Assembly: GCA_010093515.1 (NCBI GenBank)
Contig: MU001709.1
Location: 63,814-127,813 of the forward strand
Direction of reading: 5' to 3'
Source of the DNA: Lineolata rhizophorae
Lineage: Eukaryota > Ascomycota > Dothideomycetes > Lineolatales > Lineolataceae
Length of the DNA: 64,000 nucleotides
Shown: piece by piece, positions 44,170 through 55,038 of the stretch
How the letters are laid out: each line of letters begins with the position of its first letter
Numbering within the stretch: position 1 is the stretch's first letter
The notes under the pieces: model-generated
Database searches by the model: none
Told to the model about the DNA's origin: nothing
Seen by the model: the letters and a program-made list of their open reading frames with translations, nothing else
Made by a program: the position numbers and the translations under genes

Positions 44170-47100
44170 ATGCAAGACACCGAAGAAATAATGGATGAAG
44201 AGCTCACGCAGCCCAACACGCAACGAGTAGTCGATCCGCGCCGCGAAGGGCGGAACAACTCTGGGCTACGGGACATCGACCTCGCCGATGTTATCTGCAT
44301 CCTGCACCCGACCACTCCGGCTGCTTTCCGCACCGTCCAGGGCACGGCCGCGCAGGCTCCTCAGCACATCTTGCAGAACGATGACTACCTCGCTCTAGGG
44401 AATGGAGACGTGGAAGAGCAGGAAACTTTCATCCTCGGTAACGATGCACGTGATCCGCCTCTAGATGAGCCACAAGACTTGGCGCTGCGCTTCTCGTCCA
44501 AGACTAGACGGCAACACATGGGCTTCTGCTTTGGACGGAACCGAGACTTTTGTGACATCCTCATTGGACAGACGCCCGCGGAACAGCGGCGCGTCAGCAA
44601 CGTTCACTTTCGTATTTACGTGAACAGAAACGGAATGTTGATGTTGCAGGACATGTCGACCAACGGGACGCTCGTCGACGGCAATTTCCTCAAGGGGAAA
44701 GGCAACAACAAGCTCTCGCAACGCATGCTCAATGCCGGCTCGTGCATTGAAATCCTGAACCCTGACCCAAAACAGACGTACAAGTTTGTTGTCCGCATTC
44801 CCTCCCGTGGAGCCTATCAAGCGGAATACGAGGAAGCGTTTCGCAAGTACATGGCCGAGGTGGAGCGCGCAGAGAAAGAGGCTATAGATGGCGCTCCCGC
44901 GGCCGAGGTGGCGCGCGTGACGAAGCCAACCATGGTGGGCAACTCGTATGCTATCGGTATGCACTGGGATGGCGGGAAGGTTTACAATCCCGTGCGCCAG
45001 ATCGGCAAGGGGGCGTTTGCTTCGGTGTATCAGATCGCACGGGTGGATGACGGCGAGCTGATGGCCGTAAAGGAGTTGGAAAAGCGGCGCTTCATGAAGA
45101 ACGGGCAGTTGGACCAGAAGCTTGACACCGAGATGCGCATCATGCAGCAGATCAAGCACGAGAACATTGTCAAGTTCGAGGATGTGCACTACGAGAAGGA
45201 CTACTTCTTCATCATCATGGAGTACGTGCCGGGCGGCGATCTGAGCACGTATCTGCAAAAGCACTCGGTTCTCGACGAGCAGATGGCCAAGTGCATGGCT
45301 CGCCAGGTGCTCGAGGCGCTGGCCTACCTGCACAGCCTGCAGATCACGCACCGCGACATCAAGCCGGACAACATCCTGGTCGCGTCGTACGACCCCTTCG
45401 TGGTCAAGCTGTCCGACTTTGGGCTCTCCAAGGTGGTCAAGAACAACGAGACGTTCCTCAAGACGTTCTGCGGCACGCTGCTCTACTGCGCTCCCGAGGT
45501 GTTCCCGTGGTACGACAACTACGTCAACACGCGGGGCACTAAGCGTCGCCGCGGCGCCTCGGCCAAGAAGTTCCACTCCTACAGCCAGTCGGTCGACATC
45601 TGGTCCTTTGGCGCCGTCCTCTGGCAATCGCTGTGCACGCTGCCGCCATTCGAGGGCGTGGCCGACCACAACGGCATGCTGGATCAGATCATGACGTCGT
45701 CGCTGGATCCGTCGCCGCTCAGGGCCCGCGGGATCTCCGAGGAGTGCATCGACCTGCTGGTGCAGATGCTCGACACCAATCCGGCTCAACGGCCCACGGA
45801 GAAGCAGTGTCTGCAGCACCCGTGGCTCGCCGAGGGCGAGAAGCTTGCCGAGGATGATCTGGGTCCTATTGTGGAAGAGGACGAGGAAGAGGCCGAATAC
45901 CAGTTGTCCCAGCTTAGCCTGGAGGAAGAGGGCGAGGAGCTTCTGGCCACGGAGCAGGATCCGCCGGGCGACTATGAGCCTTACGAGAACCGACGGCGTA
46001 GCCGCGCGCACGAGCACCCGTACGTGCGCAGGTCGAAGCGCGTCAAGCCGGACGTGCTGGCCCCGCGGAACCAGCCGCGCGGTCGGGCCGAGACGGACGA
46101 AGACGACTCTAGCGAGGACTACAACGGCCGCACCCAGCAGCGCGACTTTGGTAGCGCTGACGACGACAGTTTTGTGTTGCCCCGCGGCGCGGGTGAAGGC
46201 CTGATTGGAGCGCCCACCGCGGGTCGCTTGTTTGGCGAGATCGGGCGGTCCGCGCTGCAGAGCTCGGGCTTGCTGGGCCAGCATGCCAAGGCCGCGCTTG
46301 ACACGGCCAACGGGAACGGCGACTCGAGCGCGCCCGGCGCGTGGATCGGTAGCTCTGTCGTGGAGCCGCGGCGGCCCGACGACTCGGACTTTGGATTCGC
46401 CCACAGCTGGGCGGCGCTGGACAGCTGGGCGGCGCCCGCCAACGGGACGGCGGACGGGCAGGCCGGCGCCGGCGCCCTGGATTCGGCGGGCAGCCTCATG
46501 GGCGCCGAGTCCATGGTACGGGGGCTCCACATGGCGTCGACGGGCTCCTCGTCGGCGGGCAACAACTCGCCGCCGACGTCGCCGGCCGAGCCGGACTCGC
46601 CCCGCACGCCGCCTCCGCCGGGCCAGAAGGGCAGCCAGCACTCATCGCGGCCGCGCTCCGAGAACAGCGACGAGGTCACGCCCAAGGCGGGCGCCGCCGC
46701 TCACTTCCAGCATCGCCAAGCAGCGTCCCAGTCGAGTTCACACTCGTCCCAGCCCACGCCGCGCGCACACCGTCCGCCCCTGGGACGGCAGGTCACGGCC
46801 CCGCCCGCGACGTCGCTCTACTTCGACACGCCGGACCGGCCCATGCCCGTGGTCGAGCACGCGTCGCGCTCGTCGACAGGCCTCTTTGCCTCTGGATTCG
46901 AGTCGCCTGGGCACGTGACGGCTTCCGAATCCGCAAGCATGCAGGCAGGCGCGGCCGAGGCCGGTGACTCACAGGCCGATGTCGGAAATGGCGATCTCGG
47001 TGCGGGCGCGTCCGGTGCCGAAAACGGAAAGCGAGACGGCGCGAAAGGGAAGGCGGCACCAGCGCCGGACGCCGCGCCTCCATCGGGCGCGGGCCTGGCG

Positions 47101-47721
47101 GATTCGGCAGCGTTTGTCCGGCCGCGACGTCTCCTCGGCAGGCTCACCACGACGCCCGACTCGTTCCGGCCCTTCACGTTCAAGCTCGAGCAGCAGCTGT
47201 ACATACGCTGGGGGCGGTCGCCGCACAGCCACCTCGTGCACCCGGATCCGACCGACACGCGCGTGAGCAAGTCGGCCTTCGTCATCTTCCACCACGCGCC
47301 CGGCATCGAGCAGGCGGACCGCGCCGGCGAGGACTGGACCAAGCTGCCGGGCCTCTACACGGGCATCGTCGCCTTCGCCCGCGGCGGCGTCTGGGTTAAC
47401 GGCGTCCATCTGCGGGCTGGGCCGGGGCCCGAGACCCAGGACGGCGGCGCTCAGCCATACGGTAGGCTGCATACTGGGGATGTCATCACGGTGTTCCATG
47501 ACGTGAGAGGGTCGAGCGCGAGTGCGAGTGCGAGCGGGAGCGGGCCCGGCGGTGGGAGCGGCTCGATGGCGCCGGGGGCGTCGAGCGATGGCAGTAGGGC
47601 CAAGGGAGAGTGCTTGAAGTTTGTGTGCGAGTTCTTCCACGGGGAGGCGGCAAGACCGCGGCCCACGGGGCAGGGGTTCAAGGTTATGGTGGAGGGGGGG
47701 AATTCGAGGGAGAAGGCCTAG
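44170..47721 (+). CDS. RAD53: RAD53/CHK2-type checkpoint kinase (FHA - kinase - degenerate FHA)
   Basis: DNA-damage and replication checkpoint kinase, related to yeast Rad53, fission-yeast Cds1 and the Neurospora CHK2 proteins. Single exon, 1183 residues. Order: two TQ sites in the first 18 residues (Thr13, Thr17), candidate targets of Mec1/ATR-type kinases; FHA domain at about 110-215 with FGRNRD (Gly122-Arg123), RRVSNVHFRIY and DMSTNGTLVDG; kinase domain at about 275-560 with GKGAFASV, Lys301 in MAVKELEK, HRDIKPDN (Asp396) and DFGLS (Asp416), plus the T-loop KTFCGTLLYCAPE. An insert, NTRGTKRRRGASAKK, gives a basic patch. A long disordered region follows, then a second FHA-like fold at about 1020-1165 (IRWGRSPHSH, SAFVIFHH, VWVNGVHLRAG, GDVITVFHD). 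The second FHA keeps the strand pattern but lacks the canonical Asn-Gly at the phosphothreonine site, so it is probably degenerate. Confidence 0.92.
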   Translation: MQDTEEIMDEELTQPNTQRVVDPRREGRNNSGLRDIDLADVICILHPTTPAAFRTVQGTAAQAPQHILQNDDYLALGNGDVEEQETFILGNDARDPPLDEPQDLALRFSSKTRRQHMGFCFGRNRDFCDILIGQTPAEQRRVSNVHFRIYVNRNGMLMLQDMSTNGTLVDGNFLKGKGNNKLSQRMLNAGSCIEILNPDPKQTYKFVVRIPSRGAYQAEYEEAFRKYMAEVERAEKEAIDGAPAAEVARVTKPTMVGNSYAIGMHWDGGKVYNPVRQIGKGAFASVYQIARVDDGELMAVKELEKRRFMKNGQLDQKLDTEMRIMQQIKHENIVKFEDVHYEKDYFFIIMEYVPGGDLSTYLQKHSVLDEQMAKCMARQVLEALAYLHSLQITHRDIKPDNILVASYDPFVVKLSDFGLSKVVKNNETFLKTFCGTLLYCAPEVFPWYDNYVNTRGTKRRRGASAKKFHSYSQSVDIWSFGAVLWQSLCTLPPFEGVADHNGMLDQIMTSSLDPSPLRARGISEECIDLLVQMLDTNPAQRPTEKQCLQHPWLAEGEKLAEDDLGPIVEEDEEEAEYQLSQLSLEEEGEELLATEQDPPGDYEPYENRRRSRAHEHPYVRRSKRVKPDVLAPRNQPRGRAETDEDDSSEDYNGRTQQRDFGSADDDSFVLPRGAGEGLIGAPTAGRLFGEIGRSALQSSGLLGQHAKAALDTANGNGDSSAPGAWIGSSVVEPRRPDDSDFGFAHSWAALDSWAAPANGTADGQAGAGALDSAGSLMGAESMVRGLHMASTGSSSAGNNSPPTSPAEPDSPRTPPPPGQKGSQHSSRPRSENSDEVTPKAGAAAHFQHRQAASQSSSHSSQPTPRAHRPPLGRQVTAPPATSLYFDTPDRPMPVVEHASRSSTGLFASGFESPGHVTASESASMQAGAAEAGDSQADVGNGDLGAGASGAENGKRDGAKGKAAPAPDAAPPSGAGLADSAAFVRPRRLLGRLTTTPDSFRPFTFKLEQQLYIRWGRSPHSHLVHPDPTDTRVSKSAFVIFHHAPGIEQADRAGEDWTKLPGLYTGIVAFARGGVWVNGVHLRAGPGPETQDGGAQPYGRLHTGDVITVFHDVRGSSASASASGSGPGGGSGSMAPGASSDGSRAKGECLKFVCEFFHGEAARPRPTGQGFKVMVEGGNSREKA

Positions 47722-48450
47722 GGTGCTAGTGGCGCCTTGCGTGGAACAAGCACAGGTGATTGCGATTCTTTGGGTGAGTTTTTGGTGTTTGTTTGGCTTA
47801 TTTTGCTTTTCCTTTTACCTCTATTTTCGGTTTGGTAATTGAGGCTAGGGAAGGGGTCTATGCGACTACCACAGCCGCACTACTGCTGCTCTTCACTTTC
47901 CTTTCCTTGCGGTTACTTTGGGCGGCGTAATTTTTTTTCGTGCGAATTAGAAAAGGCTAGCGTGACGGGCGAGACCGATGCGAGAACGATTATGATGAGG
48001 TTGATGAGGGGATGGCGGGAAGAAACAGGAGATTGATGAGGTTGAGAAGCGAGGCCTGAGAGCGTGTTGAGAGCGGCTGGCCGTCATGGCGTGTGTGTCA
48101 TGGATACGCTAGTGCTCTATGTAAATAACATGAAATTGAATGGACGAATGCAAAGGGAAGTGAATCGGTTCAGGATTGCGGCGTGCGTTGTGACGACGTT
48201 GACGTGATGGGCAGAATGGTGGAATTGAGTCCGACAAACGCGACGAATCATTTGCAAACTACTCCACAAATGATGTCGACCATTGAGACTAGCCAGCCGC
48301 TCTCTGATCGTGGTGCATATTTCCATTTCAGTTCGTGTGCCTAAGGTACTCATTGATGACCCGTGGTCGTGACTCGCACTCGCTCCGCTCGCGCCCGGCC
48401 CGACCCACCGAAAAACCTTCAAACGCACGTCCGACAGCTCTCCGCCAACG
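47722..48450. other. Intergenic region between RAD53 and ELP6
   Basis: T-rich 3' region of RAD53, then the ELP6 promoter side. No supported ORF or structure. Confidence 0.4.
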
Positions 48451-49831
48451 ATGCCCATCTCACCCCTGCTCCAGCCCTACGTCTCCGCGCAGCCCGAACA
48501 CTCCCTCACGCTCCTCACGGGCGTCCTCGGTGCCAGCACCAACTGGCTGGTGCTGCAATTCCTGGCCGGCGCGCTCGGGGATGGGCGGCGGGCAGCGCAC
48601 ACCGCCGCGGCGACGGCACGGCGGCCGCGGGTAGGAGATGATGATGCTGATGAGAGGAGGACGGCGCCTGGGGGTGCGGGAGGGGATGAGGAGCAGAGTA
48701 AGAATGTGAGAGCTGTGGTGCTGGTGAGCTGGATGCGGGATTGGGCATTTTGGCAGAGCGAGGCGCGAAGGGCTCATGTGAGTTGGGGATGCGAGCTGCC
48801 TACCCCCTAAAGAATCTGTTCAATCCAAAGCGGCGCGCCTGTGGCTGACATGAAGGACGTAATTAAAGGGTCTTGACCTCGCTCGCCTGGCGCAGAACGG
48901 CCGCTTCGCCTTCGTTGACGGTCTGACCGAATTGTTCGTCCCGCCGCCGGAGCACGTGACTAGTTCGACGTCTCCTTCACCACCGTCCGAGTGTGCGAGC
49001 GCGAGCGCGGGCGCGGGCGCCACGACGTCTCCGCCGCCGTCTCCCACCCATTCGAGCCTTCCTCTGCGCGGTGCTCGTAGTATCACTCCGAGAGCACCTC
49101 CCACAGCACCACCCCCACCCGCCTCGCGCGCCACTGAACCCTCACCCAACGCCAAACCCCCCGGCATCTTCCCCCTCACCTCCCCCGCCCTCCCAGACAT
49201 CGAGACCGTCATCCACCACGCCATCGCCCACGTCGCGAACCCGCACCCATCGCAAGACCCGTCTTCCCCGTCTCCTTCGCCCCGGCCAAACAACGTCCTC
49301 CTCGTCCTCGACGCCCCCGACTTCCTCCTCGCCGCCACGGCCGACGACCCATTCGCCGCCGCCGCTGCCGCCGACCAATCGCCCCCTCCGAAGACGACGC
49401 CGTCGAGCATGCTCGCGCTCGTGCGCGCTCTCCGCGCCCGCGTGCACGCCGCCGTCGTCGCGCTCGCGGCCGACGCGCCGCTCGTCGCGCCGGCGGGGGC
49501 GGCGGGGGCGGCGGGGGCGGCGGCGCTGGCGGCGCATCCGCAGGCGCAGACGCAAGCATACACGCCGCTCGAGGCGAACCATGCGGCGTTGACGGTGGGG
49601 CTGGCGCACACGGCGCGCGTGGTGATGGGGTTGAGGGTCCTGGGGACGGGCGTCGCGAGGGATGTGAGTGGGGTGTTGAGGGTGACGAGGGGGGCGGAGG
49701 CGGGAGGTGAGGAGGAAGGTGAGGAGGAGGGGGATGGAGAGGGCGGTGGGGGGGGAGTGGAGGAAAAGGAGGTGTTGTATTTTGTGGGTGGGGATGGGGG
49801 GGCGAGGGTGTTTTTGAGGGGAGAGGGGTGA
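48451..49831 (+). CDS. ELP6: Elongator complex subunit 6
   Basis: RecA-like subunit of the Elp4-Elp5-Elp6 ring, the half of Elongator that binds tRNA during wobble-uridine (U34) modification. Two exons, 48451-48777 and 48869-49831, give 429 residues in frame. Matches are PLLQPYVSAQPEHSLTLLTG and GASTNWLVLQFL at the N-terminus, VVLVSWMRDWAFWQSEARRA, and directly after the 91 bp intron GLDLARLAQNGRFAFVDGL. A later hydrophobic strand, NNVLLVLDAPDFLLAAT, is the Walker-B-like strand, and there is no P-loop, as expected for Elp6. Insertions of Pro/Ser/Ala-rich sequence (about residues 130-230 and 300-320) and an acidic Gly/Glu tail explain the length relative to yeast Elp6 (about 270). Confidence 0.85.
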
Positions 49832-50570
49832 GGTTTGGGAACTGGAGGTGGAGGGGAAGGGAGTTTATCTTGTGCTTGTTTGGGTAGAAGAGAGGGGGGC
49901 GGGTCGGTCTAAATGGACGGATATTGCAGTTTTTTGATTGCTGGATATGTTCATGATGGTGAAATACGGTCTGTGGTCTGAATAGCAAACTAGGTATGTG
50001 AGCAAGCTATTTAGGTACCAGTTCAGTACAGCAGAATTGCTGCTCACTTCTTTTGTCTTCTTCTATTCTCAAGGTCCTAGAGTTGCATTTTATGTGGGTT
50101 CGGGTCTGAATGCAGACAGAAGTATTCTGGATGTTCACAGGGCCAGATCGGCTTCCGATGTATATACTACTGGTTGATGGTAATTTGGCATAAATATTGG
50201 CTGCTCGCGGGGTTGCAAGTATATGGTAGCCTAGGATGTATAAGGCTCTGTTGCCTGCTGTAAGTGCTCTTTGGTCCTCTTCACACCGTCGCCGCTCGAA
50301 ATCACACTGCCGGCACCACGGGCTTTTGACCTACCTTTTTTCTCTTCCGCACCTCAGCTTCTCTCATACGTCTTGTCTACCACCGTCGGCCTCAGTTTTC
50401 TGTACAGTTGGTCCCGCTCTATTTCCTCACACTCTTTAGCCGACACGACAAAGCTTTGCCACTGTTTCTATCCGCTTCGAATCACCTAACCTCTTACCGT
50501 TGCAATTCGCCCGTGCAAGAGGAAGGTTTCGTGAGCGCGTGTGGGTAGGTTGTTGCCACGCACCGCAACA
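49832..50570. other. Intergenic region between ELP6 and a cysteine-rich orphan
   Basis: AT-richer DNA with a C/T-rich stretch at about 50330-50450 that fits a promoter of the downstream gene. No supported ORF. Confidence 0.4.
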
Positions 50571-51163
50571 ATGTCAGACCCCAAACAACCTCCACCTACG
50601 AAGCCTGCACCTACTCAGATGCAGATTCCAGAAATCATCATCACACCTCCGCCAGAAGAGGTGTTGAACCCTCAACTGTGAGCATTTCCTGCCTTTCAAA
50701 ATTGTCTCCGAGCATGCATGCAGTAACACCTCGTCTATCCAGGTTCTACGAGATGGAGCAGCTCTGCCCCGACACGTGTCGCGCGATCCAGTTCCGCTGC
50801 GACTGCGCCTCTCACCACCGGCACGCGCACACCGAGTTCGTGCCCTGCCACAAGCACGTATTTCAGGTGCCACGCTGCGACGGCTGCTACGACATCTGCC
50901 TGGACGTGCAGGTCATCGAGGTGACGGATCCGCAGCCGGCGTCCTGCGGCGGCGCGTACAAGGGCTGCTGCTGCATGATCAAGCCGCCCGCCGGCGTGTA
51001 CCTGTACGAGAACGGGCTGTTCTGCCCGCAATTGCTCTTCGTTTGCTCGGAGCATAGGTGGTCCAGCCACTTCGAAATGGGGCCCGATGTCTTTTGGCCG
51101 CCGGACTGCGACGCCGATATCGACGAGATTGTGGGTGATATCTGGGGGTCTGCGTCTGGGTAA
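50571..51163 (+). CDS. Cysteine/histidine-rich orphan protein
   Basis: Two exons, 50571-50677 and 50743-51163 (65 bp intron), keep frame and give 175 residues. The N-terminal 35 residues are Pro-rich. The body carries many Cys and His: CPDTCRAIQFRCDCASHHRH, then FVPCHKHVFQVPRCDGCYDI, CGGAYKGCCCM, and in the last third FCPQLLFVCSEHRWS. The layout suggests one or two zinc-binding modules or a disulphide-rich cytosolic domain. There is no signal peptide. I do not recognise the family, and the acidic end (CDADIDEIVGDIWG) is not diagnostic. Confidence 0.65.
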
Positions 51164-52041
51164 ACGATTGATCAACGGAGGATTGGAGGCAGGCTTTCCT
51201 ACTTGCGTAAGGAATTCAGAACAGATCACAGACGCGGCGCGTTTCTAGAATAGATGCAGCTGAATATCCAGCTGGTTGGTCATTACGCATTCTAGAGCAC
51301 CGCTAAGACTCTCTCCGTGCCAACGTGAAAGTAGCCCAATATATCGGCAACAAACATAAAGTCTAATGCTTTGAACACTACACATATTGCATTCCTTTAA
51401 GCTCTGCATGTACCATCGGAGTTTGGATTTGTATGATTCTCGTGTATAGGCTATTTCACATGTAGGCCATCGTGTTCACACGCCATGGCCAGAGATTCTT
51501 GTTTTCATTCCGAGATGGCCGCATCGATGTTCGTGCTGCCATGCGCGTATTGGGACAAGGTGAAATGACGGGGCCGAACGAGATTAAGTTGATCCTACGT
51601 AAGCTAGGATAAGGCGTCCTACCTTGGCTGGTGGAGAAGTAAAGCTTTAAGAGTTAAGTGATTCTAACGGCGCGCATAATCCCATCAGCTAGTAAGCGCA
51701 AAACGCTGCCACGAAATGCGCATCTTGGCGTTCATCGATTCCTCACCGTCCTGCTCCTCGTCAAAAGGGCAGGTGCATGAGCTCGAGTAGTGTTCGAAGT
51801 TCCTGTCAGTTTGCCTCTAGCTCTCTATCAATTGGACAGCCAAACGCAGTCAAGATGAGATCAATCTCAGCAGCACTCATAGCTAGAAATTGGTCCCAGT
51901 GTAATCGGGAAATTGATAGACATTTGCGCTAGTTGCAGTCACTCCATGTTACTAAGGTAGCAGCCTTTGTCACTTCATGCTCCATATATGCGCACGAGCT
52001 GCGCTTTCTTCGCGAGCTTGATCGTATTATGCGTTGAGAGA
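51164..52041. other. Intergenic region upstream of the minus-strand ankyrin locus's 3' end
   Basis: Nothing supported. Moderately AT-rich DNA between the ends of a plus-strand and a minus-strand locus. Confidence 0.4.
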
Positions 52042-52272
52042 TCATCGGCATGAGAAATTATGGAGCAGAGAAAATGGGTTGGACTTCTGAGCTACAGTTC
52101 CATCAGCAAATTTCTCTTCTGTACATTCGATGCATTCCCACCCACCACTTGACCATTGTGCATGCGGAAAGCCTTCCCATTTATTTCTCAGTTTCACGTA
52201 CGTGAGCTCGGCCTCCGCCAGGGCGGTAGGATCCCTTTCGCATCGTACTTTCTCCTTCCAACCCTCCAGCAC
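52042..52272 (-). other. Protein-like fragment downstream of the ankyrin gene
   Basis: A 76-codon ORF with protein-like composition (WKEKVRCERDPTALAEAEL, then NKWEGFPHAQWSSGGWECIE). It might be a former terminal exon of the ankyrin gene just upstream on the same strand, since a GTAAAA donor overlaps that gene's stop and a TTCAG acceptor precedes this ORF. The phases do not match by one base, so it is not joined here. It may be a decayed exon or a remnant. Confidence 0.3.
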
Positions 52273-52466
52273 TGAATCATATAGACGAAAGTAATGATAA
52301 TGGGAAGTTCTGTGGCGACTGTTACATCCTAGCTAGCCTATATAATCTATACAACTCTCTATATTACTGTAATCGCTAAACACATCGGTCATCGATCTAA
52401 GTAATGCGCGAAAGGCCTTGCTAGTCCATCCGCTTGCTCTCCAACGCATGCCATATGCCTAATCTT

Positions 52467-54569
52467 TTACGCGACGAAATTCGCTATATCCATTTGGGCC
52501 TCAGAAATTCCAGACCGACGCAAACGCAGCCGAAACTTCCGCTCGCATATTTCAGAAATGAAACGTGTCATCACTGGTGATTGGTGCCAAGTGGCATATT
52601 CAAGTGAAATCCCCCCTATAAGACTCGATAAAGTTTCAGCAGACATATGCTGGGTGAACGAACTGGAGGTACAAAAAGACATTAACATGTGGAGCATGTG
52701 CGCCAATCTTTGCGGATCGTCTGCAACTGAATGCAGCAAACTCCAAATCTCATCCATCGAACAACAAGCAAGTTTGGCAGGACTCCACTGCCAGTCGGGA
52801 TTTCCAGCCCAAGGCGGGTCAAGGAAAGTTTTGAAATAGTGTATGGCCGCGCAAATGGCATCACTGACGGCAGGGCCGTTGTCATGGACTGATGTAGAGC
52901 AGAGATGTGGAGGGTCGCAGATCTGGCTTAAGAAGCTGACTAGATCATATTCCGGACGGCAAGAGGTTATGAAGGACTGAAATAGCTCTTTCAGGCTTTT
53001 CGCCTTTGAGGATTCTAGAAGGCCCTCTGCCGGGATGATAAATTCACACTCCAACTCTAATTTTAATAACTCCCTAAATATTCACACCTTGTGAGTAATT
53101 GCATCTTTCGGCGCCTTGATTTGTGGGTCATTATGACATACCTTAAGCCCGAGGGCTTTTGCGCTACTGTCATAGACCACGGGTCTGCTCCATGCTCTAA
53201 CAGGAGCCTGCAAACTTCAGGGCAAATGCCATAGAATGCATACTAGCTCCAGAATGTTAGCTTCATGGCTATGTGGGTATTGGCGATGCAAAGCCACTGA
53301 CTTCTAGGAGCGTTCTGCCTTCCGGATCAACGTCATGGATTGACGCCTCTCTGTGATGAAGAAGGGCTCGCACACTGTGCACATCGTCGCTTTTGCAAAG
53401 TCGGAAGATTAAAGTGTCGTAGGGTCGAATCTGCATCACTGACAGTCAGGAAATAAAATCAAAGGAAGCGTGTAGAGCTGCGTTCACATACGCAGACAGG
53501 TTTCAGAGATATGTTCCAGCCACTGTGATCTGACCAGCCAACGGACGTTCGTATGAGCTTTCTCAACCCGAGCTTTTGAAGCCACCATGAAGGGACTAGT
53601 ACGGTCTTGGTTTTGGTCTCCGAGCCGTTACAATTTTCACCTGGGTTGTCCTGGTGGTGCACCGTCGACATTATATACACATGACCCAAGATGGACACCC
53701 AAGATGAGTACGTGATGCTCTTTCGCAGTTCCTTTGACTTTGCTGGACCCCGTGGGCTTGCCGTTCGGGGGAATTGGTCGTGAACTGGGGCTGGGTCGGT
53801 TGATGATATTGCCAATGCTGCCTTCGCATCCTCAACGATAGCTGTCCGATGCTTCCCCGGGGATGAAGCGGGGAATTCGAGAAGCCCGGTGAAATGATGG
53901 TCGGGGGAATATCTCGCTTCGGTTAAGAATTGCCCTGAGGGGCTCTTGTCGGCATCACTTTGCGTCGATATTTGTGCAAGGGATGCGGATAGCTTGAGCA
54001 ACATGTCTTGCTGAGAATCGAAGCGAGACAATTGCCAGCGACTAGAGACTGTCAGAGTCTTCCCTTTGGATGTACACGAGACGAAGACCTCCTTACTTGG
54101 AGACATGTTGGTAAGCTAAAAGCAGTGTCATCTTGGCTTCGCCAAGACCTTTCTTGAATTCCTCGACGCCCTTGGCTTTGACGACGAAATTAAAGGCAGC
54201 ACGCTGTCGATCGAGACGGCTCGGACTCCCGATTCCTGCCCTAAACTTGGCCGTGAAATTCGACAGGACGTTTAGCCGCTCCCGGCAGGACACGAGTGCG
54301 GAGTGAATGGCCTCGCAAGATCCATGGAGCTCCGTGCTCGAGCGAATATCCTGCAGGATGATGGCGAGGGTGTTGAGGTCTTGGATGACGGCAGCACGCT
54401 CCTCCTGCGCATTCTGGACCGACTTCAGGAATGTTTTGCTGCCATGCCGTGCGGTCAGCCTCTCCGAGCCTCGTGCGTGGTATTAACTAGATACTCACAG
54501 CTTGAGGACCTCGTTACTAAGCTGAATGGCGATCGACACCACTGCGAGCACGCTTGCTGCGCCGTCCAT
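52467..54569 (-). CDS. Ankyrin-repeat protein with fungal STAND-type N-terminal domain
   Basis: Six exons keep frame: 54499-54569, 54097-54438, 53492-54041, 53302-53430, 53142-53242 and 52467-53073, with introns of 55-68 bp, giving 599 residues. The N-terminus (MDGAASVLAVVSIAIQLSNE, then AAVIQDLNTLAIILQDIRSS and SCRERLNVLSNFTAKF) resembles the helical fungal N-terminal domain placed before NACHT or ankyrin parts in STAND/NLR-like proteins. No P-loop or NACHT is visible. Ankyrin-like sequence appears in exons 4-5: DTLIFRLCKSDDVHSVRALL, ASIHDVDPEGRTLLE and EVCRLLLEHGADPWSM. The C-terminal ~200 residues (exon 6) are helical and unassigned. Such genes are numerous in filamentous fungi and are linked by family context to self/non-self recognition; that role is inference here. 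The donor GTCAGT of intron 4 is non-consensus. Confidence 0.75.
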
Positions 54570-55038
54570 GGTGGCCGCAACGGCACTTAAAAGCCTACTG
54601 AACGACCCGTAATGGCTTTAAAGATCGATGATGTGCCGACGGGAGGAAAGATAGACGCTACACTAGAACGCCTCCATGGGGTGGCGGGGATTTAAGAAGC
54701 TCAACTCCACCGTCCCGGCTCGTGCAAAAGCCAACACAGCCAACATAGCCACGACAGCATCCCACCGGCGGCGACGCCGCGATTGGACAGTTAGAGACGG
54801 GAGCAAGGCTGCCTAAGTTACAATTTGCAAGCTCTCCACCCTGCTCTCACGCCACGAACGGCCTCGCCGAGAAGACGCATCGCAAGGCATACTTTTAAAT
54901 TCCGTAACCATGCAATAAACTGGTGCTACAACACAAAAGCCCGCCGCCCCCACCGAACCCGCAGAAAATGCCAAGATCGTTTCGTCCGCTTTTTCCACTC
55001 TTGTACGCGTGCTCAGGCGTATGGGCGCCAGGTCTGAC
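54570..55038. other. Intergenic region between the ankyrin gene and PEX6
   Basis: Promoter side of the ankyrin gene and 3' side of PEX6. The canonical GTAAGT at the PEX6 stop codon (CCGGTAAGT) could be used as a splice donor for an alternative C-terminus, but the encoded ending at TAA is family-like. Confidence 0.4.

Noticed and set aside
44461-46641. 726-codon open frame antisense to RAD53
   Set aside because: It is the complement of a conserved kinase gene in GC-rich sequence and its composition has no domain of its own. Lack of stops follows from codon bias on the sense strand.
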